Below are positions 9,353 to 18,776 of a stretch of 64,000 nt of DNA, piece after piece. The stretch is taken from contig JAHQRK010000047.1 in assembly GCA_019828595.1 (NCBI GenBank), positions 62,001 through 126,000 on the forward strand, given 5' to 3'. Both the position numbers and the translations under genes were made by a program. This DNA is from Aphanomyces cochlioides (lineage: Eukaryota; Oomycota; Saprolegniomycetes; Saprolegniales; Verrucalvaceae). The notes under the pieces are model-generated. The model had not been told where the DNA came from. It saw nothing but the letters and a program-made list of their open reading frames with translations, and searched no databases. Position 1 is the first letter of the stretch. Every line of letters starts with the position of its first letter.

Positions 9353-12313
9353 CTCCCAGCATGAGTGTCTGAGTGTCGGGTTGGAACATCACTTGGTTGT
9401 CGAAGGTGGGGTCCAGGGAGCCAGCCTCATGGAATTCCAGGATCGTGGTCAAGACGTATCGCGACTTCTCGTCTTCGCCGGCATACAACGTTTCCATGAT
9501 ATTCCAAATCAAGAGGCCGAAGCTCGTGTCAAGCAATATGGCAGATAGCGATATGCCCGACAAACAGCGGGAGCCCAAATGAGAAGCCAGTGCAGTGACC
9601 GGGTACTTGGTAGAGGCCACGATCGCAGCATCACTGTTGTAGTACGTTGGAGCATGAATGGACAAGAGAACTTCTGCCACAGCCAACACTTCTTCCAGGT
9701 CGCCGCGGTGGAGGGAAATCTCGTCGCCGTCAATGGTAGTATCGATGAAGTCAATGTTCTTGAATAGCTCGATGTTGCTGAAGATGGCTTGAACGTGCTC
9801 GCGGGTCATACGCACACCCCACGTCAATGAGTACAGCTGGGAGAACGGTTTGTCTCCACCCCAAGTCGCTCGAAGCCACCGATGGAGGAGGCGTTGTCTC
9901 ACAAAGTACTCAAAGCACGCACGGTCTTCATCAAAAAGTCGGTGCAGTTGCAAGCCAAATTCAATCGGGGAACGCTCGAGATGGCTACACAGCATGTCGA
10001 CGCGGCCGTCGTTGATGAGTTGGGCAAGGTTGAACGAGCTGTTGGTCACTGCATCTTCGACTTGGGTTGAGAGATGCAATGGAACTTTGGCTGTCTTGGT
10101 GTCGAGGTCTTGTAGTTCGGCGAGAATTTCGTCAAGAGACATTTCTATGCGCTTGGGAACGCCATCTTGGATCTTGGTGCCGCCGACAAATTGACCGGAC
10201 GTAGGGAGGTGGGGAGGGTCATCCGAGACGTCCAGCTTGGGTACAATCGTTGAGATCTTGTAATCGCCAAACTGAGCAACGTGTTCCTCGGGGTTGACAC
10301 ACACACGTTCGTCGAGGGCTTCAAACATGTTGGGCGAAATCCAAGAGCGGCCATGCTCGGGGGAATCCACTTGCTGTTGCGTCTTCTTGCGCTTGCCTCT
10401 CGACGCCTTGACGCCAGTCCACTGCGGAGGGTTGGCTTGCGCAGTTTTCCGACGTTTTGGCGCCTTGGGAGTCGAAGAAGGCGGGTTGGTTGGGCTGGGA
10501 GCTGGCTTGTTCAATCCATATTGGCGGGACGTTGCATCAAGGTCCAAACGAACCAAGTTCTTGTCACGAAAATACCACCCTTGACCGTACACGCGGAGAC
10601 AACGGCCCTTGAAAAGAATTTCTTCGACGAGACGGCCGTCGCGCTGTATGGTCGTTGGTAGGAGGTTCCTTCAAAGTAAAGGCGGTACCGAGAGCTCGCC
10701 ATACCGCTTGAAGAGGAAACGTTGGGGTAGGAGCCCCACAGGAAGCGTGGCTCCAACTTGGTCATGACGTCGAAGATCAGGCGCTCTTCGTCTTGATCTT
10801 GAAGGCCTTGAGGGATGTCCATGAAAAATCCGCCGAGGACGTGCGGAACGTTCATCGTGAAGTGTTGGGACGAGCCATCTCGAGCGACTTGAATCTTAAA
10901 CGCGATGCCTCGCAGCTTCGTCATCGCTTCGTGAGAGGCAACACCCCACTTGAGCATGCGGTTCGGGATGTCCTTCTCGCATCTCACAATGTCAGCAATC
11001 GCAGTGTCGAGGCCGAGGGCTTGGTTGTCGAAAAGGATCGATGCCATGGCAGCTGAAACATCGATGGTCTTCGTGTGTGCACCCGTGGGCATCTGCAACC
11101 AGCCGACGATGCCGCGCGCCGAGTGCTTCTGGATCGGGAGGGTGTCTTCAAACGTGAGGGTTCCAGCAGCACGCTTGCGAAGGAGGGGTTCGAGTTCCTC
11201 CATCGTGGGCTGGTAAGGAGCAACGTCCTTGGTCTTGATGGCCTTGGCAGACTGAGACCGCTGTTGCGCTTGGAAGGCCCATACGTCGTTGGGGGCCTGG
11301 CGGTTGTTGGGTTGGCCACGGCCAGGTGTCTGGGCTCCGCCAGATTGAGAAATGTTTTCCAAATGCGATCCGGGTGAAGCCTGAGATGATGGCTGGCGGA
11401 CTGAGTGAGAGTCCGAGTCGTGCGTCAGACCAACACTCAAGCGTGCGTCAGAGGCTTGGTCTTGTCCGGACCCTGTCCCATGGTGGACAGAGTCACACGT
11501 TTGACCTTCACTCGCGTTGGACTTCGAGAAGCTTCCATGGGTGACTTGGTCTTGAGTATTCCCATGACCAACACTGGCCACAGGGTTGTTCGCGATTGTT
11601 CCAGATCTTGCCCGATGATTCTTCGAGAAGAGACCATCACTCATGGAGCGACTAGTCTCGATGGGATCTTGACCTGTCGCCAGAGTGGACTTGTCGCTCG
11701 GGGGATTCTTTGAGAAGGGACCTTCACTCAGGGATGGACTGTTCTCGAATCTTCCTTGACCTGTCGTCATGTTGACGTCGGTGCTTGAGCGAGTCTTCGA
11801 GAAGCCACTATCACTCGTCGAGAGAACATTCTCGAAAGGAACAGAACCCAACGGAGTCTTGCCAGGCAAGCCACCATCACTCACGATGGACGTGGTTGAT
11901 GGAGATTCTTCGGGCAAGGTCGTTGACGTCATGAGCACATCTTCCGAGGTTGGAACGCCGTCTTGCCAGGCTTCGTCGCAAGTGTCAGAGGTCGTTGGAT
12001 CATTCGCGGGATCGCAAGCCTTCGTCGAGCGAGTCACAGGCAAGGGTTCAAAACGGCGCGGTTTCGAAGGGGTTGCACGTTGACGTGGAAACGGAACGCG
12101 CGTTGGAGTAGGGAGCGGATTCGTAGACGCGTCATGATGCGAAGCGTTGGAAGCATCGTCGACGTCCTCTTCCAACGACGACGCCATGTCGGTATCGCTT
12201 GGGGATGGGTCAGCAACGACGATGACGTCCATATCGCTGGGGCTGGACGCCGAGGGAGAGAACGCGGAGGAGCAAGATGGGGCACGAGGGTTGGTCGAGC
12301 GGGTAGCAACCAT
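9315..12313 (-). pseudogene. ORF1 of A1, frameshifted
   Basis: The ORF1 reading frame starts at the ATG at 12311-12313, aligned with the family B start. It is broken near 10660/10661, where one C present in sister copies (GGTACGGAGG) is missing. The N-terminal part reads to about 10511 and the C-terminal part resumes in the next frame down to the stop at 9315. The intact form is described at 41852. It shares an ORF1 substitution near 11385 with copy A7. Confidence 0.88.
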
Positions 12314-12365
12314 ATTGTCAGATAGCGTAGAGTGGTACTGCGGGGTAGCTGGCAAATTGGAAACT

Positions 12366-12473
12366 CCGGTCATAGCTCAGTTGGTAGAGCGTTTGACTGT
12401 AGTGGAAAGTTGTATTGGATTCAGTATGGCTTCAGAAATCAAATGGCCACCGGTTCGATTCCGGTTGACCGGA
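12366..12473 (+). tRNA. tRNA-Tyr(GTA), rebuilt downstream of A1
   Basis: Complete gene with intron. Its first 14 bases and base -1 are the right-hand target duplication of A1, and its 5' flank is now the A1 5' UTR. Confidence 0.97.
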
Positions 12474-13560
12474 CTCTCTTTTTCACACTTTCATCTCCTT
12501 TCCTTCTCTTACCCTCTTTTTTCCACCTCTCTCTTCATCTTCACGACCTTTACACGTCCCAACATTTAGATTCATCACATTTACCTACACATACAACAAC
12601 TACACACGATACAGTCTATTCCAATGCCACACAAACAAATCTACGCGTTTTCACCAGCATTCACGCGGCATGAGCCATCATTGCTCTGTCTTGTTTATTT
12701 CATGTGCAGGACACATTGGATGCACCCCAAAAGACATTACAATCAAGAGGAATCACATTCCCTTACATACGTTGTCGTGCCAGTATTTTTGTCGCTCGTC
12801 AATCTCTGACAAAAACTCCTCCACGTAGTAGCATAGAAGTGCCATTTTGAAGGTCCAGTGAGCATACATGCCCCACAGCTCCTACGTTTGCCTTTCGGAT
12901 GTCTGTGACGGCTCAGTTCAAAGTAGTTCGGGGTTGACGTTTTAAGTGATGCCTCGCTAATTCATTGATCGAAATGAACAACACGTTATTTAAACATGGT
13001 TGCTTCTTGGAGGATAAAACAGTTTATGTTGGTTGTCCAAAATGAACAGCCTCATACTTTCCAACCTCTGAATTGAGGTATAATCCCTTTGCAAAAACAA
13101 ATCGCAACGACGTTTGGCTTCAACACAGAGAGAGGAGGAAAAAGAGTCTACCAATCGCACACGCATACATTCCGTTCTTGTTGTGTCGTTGTTTTAGTCA
13201 CTCATATTTTGGCAAGTCATATATACATTCTTTTTGGGGGGACACAGCACGAGGATTCATCGTGCTAACTTGGTGCGTGCTGTGTGGCCACGGTGCGACG
13301 TTGGTACGGAGACTTCTCTACAACACTGCATGAGGCAGAGCGAAGAGCTTGGTAAAGGGTAAGAGTGTTTGTAAATAAGAAGGTGGATGGAATGCGATGT
13401 TGTAGATGAAATGGCAGAGACGAGTCTCTGAAAATGGGCTGGAAGATAGTGAGGACTATAAGAATACAGGGTGTAGGATGTGGTTGATGATGCCAGTTGG
13501 TAGTGTATGTAGATGACTAAAATAGTGTGTGAAAGGTCGGTGGCTGGAGGACGTATGTGT
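12474..13560. repeat. tRNA-Tyr array spacer, unit 4
   Basis: Standard spacer, T5G6 variant, between the gene at 12366 and the damaged one at 13561. Confidence 0.9.
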
Positions 13561-13667
13561 CCGGTCATAGCTCAGTTGGTAGAGCGTTTGACTGTAGTGG
13601 AAAGTTGTATTGGATTCAGTATGGCTTCAGAAATCAAATGGCCACCGGTTCGATTCCGGTGACCGGA
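13561..13667 (+). pseudogene. tRNA-Tyr with 1-nt deletion (probable pseudogene)
   Basis: Identical to its neighbours except that the T-arm/acceptor junction reads CCGGTGACCGG instead of CCGGTTGACCGG (around 13656-13666). One T is lost, so either the T stem or the last acceptor pair (A7:T66) cannot form, and the gene is 107 nt long. Box A, box B, intron and terminator are unchanged, so it may still be transcribed. A sequencing error is possible. Confidence 0.75.
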
Positions 13668-14755
13668 CTCTCTTTTTCACACTTTCATCTCCTTTCCTTC
13701 TCTTACCCTCTTTTTTCCACCTCTCTCTTCATCTTCACGACCTTTACACGTCCCAACATTTAGATTCATCACATTTACCTACACATACAACAACTACACA
13801 CGATACAGTCTATTCCAATGCCACACAAACAAATCTACGCGTTTTCACCAGCATTCACGCGGCATGAGCCATCATTGCTCTGTCTTGTTTATTTCATGTG
13901 CAGGACACATTGGATGCACCCCAAAAGACATTACAATCAAGAGGAATCACATTCCCTTACATACGTTGTCGTGCCAGTATTTTTGTCGCTCGTCAATCTC
14001 TGACAAAAACTCCTCCACGTAGTAGCATAGAAGTGCCATTTTGAAGGTCCAGTGAGCATACATGCCCCACAGCTCCTACGTTTGCCTTTCGGATGTCTGT
14101 GACGGCTCAGTTCAAAGTAGTTCGGGGTTGACGTTTTAAGTGATGCCTCGCTAATTCATTGATCGAAATGAACAACACGTTATTTAAACATGGTTGCTTC
14201 TTGGAGGATAAAACAGTTTATGTTGGTTGTCCAAAATGAACAGCCTCATACTTTCCAACCTCTGAATTGAGGTATAATCCCTTTGCAAAAACAAATCGCA
14301 ACGACGTTTGGCTTCAACACAGAGAGAGGAGGAAAAAGAGTCTACCAATCGCACACGCATACATTCCGTTCTTGTTGTGTCGTTGTTTTAGTCACTCATA
14401 TTTTGGCAAGTCATATATACATTCTTTTTGGGGGGACACAGCACGAGGATTCATCGTGCTAACTTGGTGCGTGCTGTGTGGCCACGGTGCGACGTTGGTA
14501 CGGAGACTTCTCTACAACACTGCATGAGGCAGAGCGAAGAGCTTGGTAAAGGGTAAGAGTGTTTGTAAATAAGAAGGTGGATGGAATGCGATGTTGTAGA
14601 TGAAATGGCAGAGACGAGTCTCTGAAAATGGGCTGGAAGATAGTGAGGACTATATAAGAATACAGGGTGTAGGATGTGGTTGATGATGCCAGTTGGTAGT
14701 GTATGTAGATGACTAAAATAGTGTGTGAAAGGTCGGTGGCTGGAGGACGTATGTG
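13668..14755. repeat. tRNA-Tyr array spacer, unit 5
   Basis: Spacer with T5G6 and a private 2-nt TA insertion (ACTATATAAG near 14650; other units have ACTATAAG). Confidence 0.9.
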
Positions 14756-14770
14756 TCCGGTCATAGCTCA
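14756..14770 (+). repeat. Target-site duplication / tRNA-Tyr 5' fragment, left of A2t
   Basis: 15-bp fragment identical to that at 5026; right copy at 15516-15530. Confidence 0.95.
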
Positions 14771-15515
14771 CTGCAATGGGGAGGTATATTAATAGACTTT
14801 CAATATCTACTAATACTAATATTGCCTACTAACGGCTCATCCCACTTCCAAATGCTTCAGCAGATTTTCTACTTTGGGCTTTGGAGTACAGCGATTTTTG
14901 ACTTGTTGAATAAATACTTGGGGCTTGTTAATTTGGGGCTGAAGGTTGGAGCGCGAGCAAAGTCGGGTACTTGGCTACCAGTGGGCGATAGACAGGTTGT
15001 CTATGCAAAGTATTGATTGCTGAAATTGCTTCCACTCGTTGAGGGCTGTCAACTTCTTGGAGGCGAAGCCATCTGCGGATCGATGCATGCCATCGGATGA
15101 AGCTGACTTCTTGCCAAATTTCTGGCGGAGGCGGCTTCTTCGATTCGAACTTGGCGGCGTTGTGCGTTGTCCAAATATAGTGAAGGTTGGAAGCACACAG
15201 AAGAGCCCAGAGCACAAACAGTATGTCTTGAAGCTGGCTACCGCGTTCGTTGACTTGAAAGCGGTCGATGTTGGTGATGGCAGTCCAATCGAAATTGACA
15301 CCGAAGCATCGCCAAGCGGTCGCGTGAAAACGCCAAAGGGGATACACGCGAGAGCAGGTGTGGAAGGCGTGGTGTTGGTTCTCCGGTGCGTCGCAATTGG
15401 TATAGACACAGCAAATTACGTCTGGCTGCTGAGGTTGCAAGTAGAACAAGCGCGAGTTGACAGGCAGCATGTTGAACAACAGTCGAAACCAAACGTCGCC
15501 ATGGAGGGGAGGCGG
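14771..15515 (-). mobile_element. Family A LINE, 5'-truncated copy A2t (745 bp)
   Basis: Contains only the 3' UTR and the last part of ORF2. The break at 15515 adjoins base -1 of a complete tRNA, so the truncated copy still has a perfect 15-bp target duplication. Such 5' truncation is typical of incomplete target-primed reverse transcription. Confidence 0.94.
14928..15515 (-). pseudogene. ORF2 C-terminal fragment in A2t (195 codons)
   Basis: Covers ORF2 residues about 1190-1384, from the PPPLHGD segment through the CCHC zinc site to the stop at 14928. There is no endonuclease or RT. An apparent start at 15524 comes from tRNA sequence across the junction. Confidence 0.88.
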
Positions 15516-15516
15516 T

Positions 15517-15624
15517 CCGGTCATAGCTCAGTTGGTAGAGCGTTTGACTGTAGTGGAAAGTTGTATTGGATTCAGTATGGCTTCAGAAATCAAATGGCCA
15601 CCGGTTCGATTCCGGTTGACCGGA
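15517..15624 (+). tRNA. tRNA-Tyr(GTA), rebuilt downstream of A2t
   Basis: Complete gene with intron. The 5' flank is truncated ORF2 sequence (GGAGGCGG), so nothing upstream of base -1 is native. Confidence 0.97.
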
Positions 15625-16709
15625 CTCTCTTTTTCACACTTTCATCTCCTTTCCTTCTCTTACCCTCTTTTTTCCACCTCTCTCTTCATCTTCACGACCT
15701 TTACACGTCCCAACATTTAGATTCATCACATTTACCTACACATACAACAACTACACACGATACAGTCTATTCCAATGCCACACAAACAAATCTACGCGTT
15801 TTCACCAGCATTCACGCGGCATGAGCCATCATTGCTCTGTCTTGTTTGTTTCATGTGCAGGACACATTGGATGCACCCCAAAAGACATTACAATCAAGAG
15901 GAATCACATTCCCTTACATACGTTGTCGTGCCAGTATTTTTGTCGCTCGTCAATCTCTGACAAAAACTCCTCCACGTAGTAGCATAGAAGTGCCATTTTG
16001 AAGGTCCAGTGAGCATACATGCCCCACAGCTCCTACGTTTGCCTTTCGGATGTCTGTGACGGCTCAGTTCAAAGTAGTTCGGGGTTGACGTTTTAAGTGA
16101 TGCCTCGCTAATTCATTGATCGAAATGAACAACACGTTATTTAAACATGGTTGCTTCTTGGAGGATAAAACAGTTTATGTTGGTTGTCCAAAATGAACAG
16201 CCTCATACTTTCCAACCTCTGAATTGAGGTATAATCCCTTTGCAAAAACAAATCGCAACGACGTTTGGCTTCAACACAGAGAGAGGAGGAAAAAGAGTCT
16301 ACCAATCGCACACGCATACATTCCGTTCTTGTTGTGTCGTTGTTTTAGTCACTCATATTTTGGCAAGTCATATATACATTCTTTTGGGGGGACACAGCAC
16401 GAGGATTCATCGTGCTAACTTGGTGCGTGCTGTGTGGCCACGGTGCGACGTTGGTACGGAGACTTCTCTACAACACTGCATGAGGCAGAGCGAAGAGCTT
16501 GGTAAAGGGTAAGAGTGTTTGTAAATAAGAAGGTGGATGGAATGCGATGTTGTAGATGAAATGGCAGAGACGAGTCTCTGAAAATGGGCTGGAAGATAGT
16601 GAGGACTATAAGAATACAGGGTGTAGGATGTGGTTGATGATGCCAGTTGGTAGTGTATGTAGATGACTAAAATAGTGTGTGAAAGGTCGGTGGCTGGAGG
16701 ACGTATGTG
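15625..16709. repeat. tRNA-Tyr array spacer, unit 6
   Basis: Spacer with the T4G6 run and the TTTGTTTC variant near 15846 (most units have TTTATTTC). Confidence 0.9.
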
Positions 16710-16724
16710 TCCGGTCATAGCTCA
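16710..16724 (+). repeat. Target-site duplication / tRNA-Tyr 5' fragment, left of B1t
   Basis: 15-bp fragment; the first of the window joined to a family B end (ATGTCAATGGGG). Right copy at 17213-17227. Confidence 0.95.
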
Positions 16725-17212
16725 ATGTCAATGGGGAGTCTATTTGTAGTTAATGTAAACTACAAACTAATATTGCCCGAAGGCTCATCCCATTTCCAAC
16801 TGCTAGGCTGAATTGGAAATCAATTTGGCTTTTCGTTTTCTTGATTCGCTTCGACGTTGGGACTTCGATTTCTTCGGTGTTTGTAAGCTAACACGGCGAA
16901 TATGTCGGATAAAACTGACTCTTGGCATCTGACCCAGGGGGTATACATTTTCATTGTCTTGGATCATACATAGACTTCGGTCTATGCAGCGCTTGTATCG
17001 CTTGGCGAGGACCCAGCAATGGGATGTTGAATCAGTGACAGAAACAACCAAGAATTCTCCGTCAGGCTCATCCAATATCGCTCTACAGATATCACGAATT
17101 GGATCACCCACCGATTGCTTGAGCAGTTGACGGGAGAATATGGCGTCGTTGTAGTGGAATCCATGTGTGTATGCCAGCTTGAGAAAATCATGCATCTTGG
17201 AAGGGGGAATGC
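16725..17212 (-). mobile_element. Family B LINE, 5'-truncated copy B1t (488 bp)
   Basis: Family B 3' UTR plus the end of ORF3. The 5' breakpoint (GGGGGAATGC before TCCGG) is the same as in the copies at 28040 and 37077, so all three descend from one insertion that was copied with its array unit. Confidence 0.93.
16803..17212 (-). pseudogene. ORF3 C-terminal fragment in B1t
   Basis: Last ~136 codons of family B ORF3, from the PPSKMHDFLK segment through the SHCWVL His motif and the Lys/Ser/Arg tail to the stop at 16803. It lacks the chromodomain-like region and the candidate catalytic Cys. Confidence 0.85.
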
Positions 17213-17213
17213 T

Positions 17214-17321
17214 CCGGTCATAGCTCAGTTGGTAGAGCGTTTGACTGTAGTGGAAAGTTGTATTGGATTCAGTATGGCTTCAGAAATCAAATGGCCACCG
17301 GTTCGATTCCGGTTGACCGGA
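17214..17321 (+). tRNA. tRNA-Tyr(GTA), rebuilt downstream of B1t
   Basis: Complete gene with intron, directly after the truncated B copy. Confidence 0.97.
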
Positions 17322-18407
17322 CTCTCTTTTTCACACTTTCATCTCCTTTCCTTCTCTTACCCTCTTTTTTCCACCTCTCTCTTCATCTTCACGACCTTTA
17401 CACGTCCCAACATTTAGATTCATCACATTTACCTACACATACAACAACTACACACGATACAGTCTATTCCAATGCCACACAAACAAATCTACGCGTTTTC
17501 ACCAGCATTCACGCGGCATGAGCCATCATTGCTCTGTCTTGTTTATTTCATGTGCAGGACACATTGGATGCACCCCAAAAGACATTACAATCAAGAGGAA
17601 TCACATTCCCTTACATACGTTGTCGTGCCAGTATTTTTGTCGCTCGTCAATCTCTGACAAAAACTCCTCCACGTAGTAGCATAGAAGTGCCATTTTGAAG
17701 GTCCAGTGAGCATACATGCCCCACAGCTCCTACGTTTGCCTTTCGGATGTCTGTGACGGCTCAGTTCAAAGTAGTTCGGGGTTGACGTTTTAAGTGATGC
17801 CTCGCTAATTCATTGATCGAAATGAACAACACGTTATTTAAACATGGTTGCTTCTTGGAGGATAAAACAGTTTATGTTGGTTGTCCAAAATGAACAGCCT
17901 CATACTTTCCAACCTCTGAATTGAGGTATAATCCCTTTGCAAAAACAAATCGCAACGACGTTTGGCTTCAACACAGAGAGAGGAGGAAAAAGAGTCTACC
18001 AATCGCACACGCATACATTCCGTTCTTGTTGTGTCGTTGTTTTAGTCACTCATATTTTGGCAAGTCATATATACATTCTTTTTGGGGGGACACAGCACGA
18101 GGATTCATCGTGCTAACTTGGTGCGTGCTGTGTGGCCACGGTGCGACGTTGGTACGGAGACTTCTCTACAACACTGCATGAGGCAGAGCGAAGAGCTTGG
18201 TAAAGGGTAAGAGTGTTTGTAAATAAGAAGGTGGATGGAATGCGATGTTGTAGATGAAATGGCAGAGACGAGTCTCTGAAAATGGGCTGGAAGATAGTGA
18301 GGACTATAAGAATACAGGGTGTAGGATGTGGTTGATGATGCCAGTTGGTAGTGTATGTAGATGACTAAAATAGTGTGTGAAAGGTCGGTGGCTGGAGGAC
18401 GTATGTG
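17322..18407. repeat. tRNA-Tyr array spacer, unit 7
   Basis: Standard spacer, T5G6 variant. Confidence 0.9.
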
Positions 18408-18422
18408 TCCGGTCATAGCTCA
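18408..18422 (+). repeat. Target-site duplication / tRNA-Tyr 5' fragment, left of B2t
   Basis: 15-bp fragment TCCGGTCATAGCTCA. The partner at 18684 starts with C instead of T. Confidence 0.94.
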
Positions 18423-18683
18423 ATGTCAATGGGGAGTCTATTTGTAGTTAATGTAAACTACAAACTAATATTGCCCGAAGGCTCATCCCATTTCCAACTG
18501 CTAGGCTGAATTGGAAATCAATTTGGCTTTTCGTTTTCTTGATTCGCTTCGACGTTGGGACTTCGATTTCTTCGGTGTTTGTAAGCTAACACGGCGAATA
18601 TGTCGGATAAAACTGACTCTTGGCATCTGACCCAGGGGGTATACATTTTCATTGTCTTGGATCATACATAGACTTCGGTCTAT
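18423..18683 (-). mobile_element. Family B LINE, short truncated copy B2t (261 bp)
   Basis: Only the 3' UTR and the last 60 codons of ORF3. The breakpoint differs from B1t, so this is an independent insertion. It predates B3, which lies to its right in the tRNA that this insertion rebuilt. Confidence 0.92.
18501..18683 (-). pseudogene. ORF3 C-terminal fragment in B2t (60 codons)
   Basis: Keeps the last part of ORF3 (CIDRS... through the basic tail) to the stop at 18501. Confidence 0.82.
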
Positions 18684-18698
18684 CCCGGTCATAGCTCA
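18684..18698 (+). repeat. Target-site duplication between B2t and B3
   Basis: CCCGGTCATAGCTCA: the same tRNA fragment with C at position -1. The right partner of B3 at 26831-26845 carries the same C, so the substitution was present before B3 inserted. This supports the order B2t first, B3 second. Confidence 0.93.
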
Positions 18699-18716
18699 AT
18701 GTCAATGGGGAGTCTA

Positions 18717-18740
18717 TTTGTAGTTAATGTAAACTACAAA
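18717..18740 (-). promoter_or_regulatory. Family B 3' UTR stem-loop
   Basis: TTTGTAGTT (18717-18725) and AACTACAAA (18732-18740) form a perfect 9-bp stem with a 6-nt loop, in the 3' UTR of the element RNA. It lies between conserved blocks shared with family A: CAATGGGGAG on one side, CTAATATTGCC and GGCTCATCCCA on the other. A plausible RT recognition structure, by analogy with other non-LTR elements lacking poly(A). Present in all B copies. Confidence 0.6.
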
Positions 18741-18776
18741 CTAATATTGCCCGAAGGCTCATCCCATTTCCAACTG

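Larger units (their letters stand above)
5041..12364 (-). mobile_element. Family A LINE, full-length copy A1
   Basis: 7,324 bp, antisense to the tRNA. Order in element sense: 51-nt 5' UTR, ORF1 (frameshifted here), ORF2 (open), 157-nt 3' UTR ending ...CCCCATTGCAG without poly(A). Both ends join the 15-bp target duplication. APE-type endonuclease plus RT and the absence of LTRs or integrase define a non-LTR retrotransposon. The 1.2-kb direct repeats around it are the tRNA array units, not LTRs. Confidence 0.95.

Noticed and set aside
3832..13560. Apparent LTR retrotransposon: 1.2-kb direct repeats with a tRNA sequence flanking a pol-like gene
   Set aside because: The repeats are array units that also occur without any element, the tRNA is a complete gene, there is no integrase, RNase H or protease-RT-IN order, and the endonuclease is APE-type.
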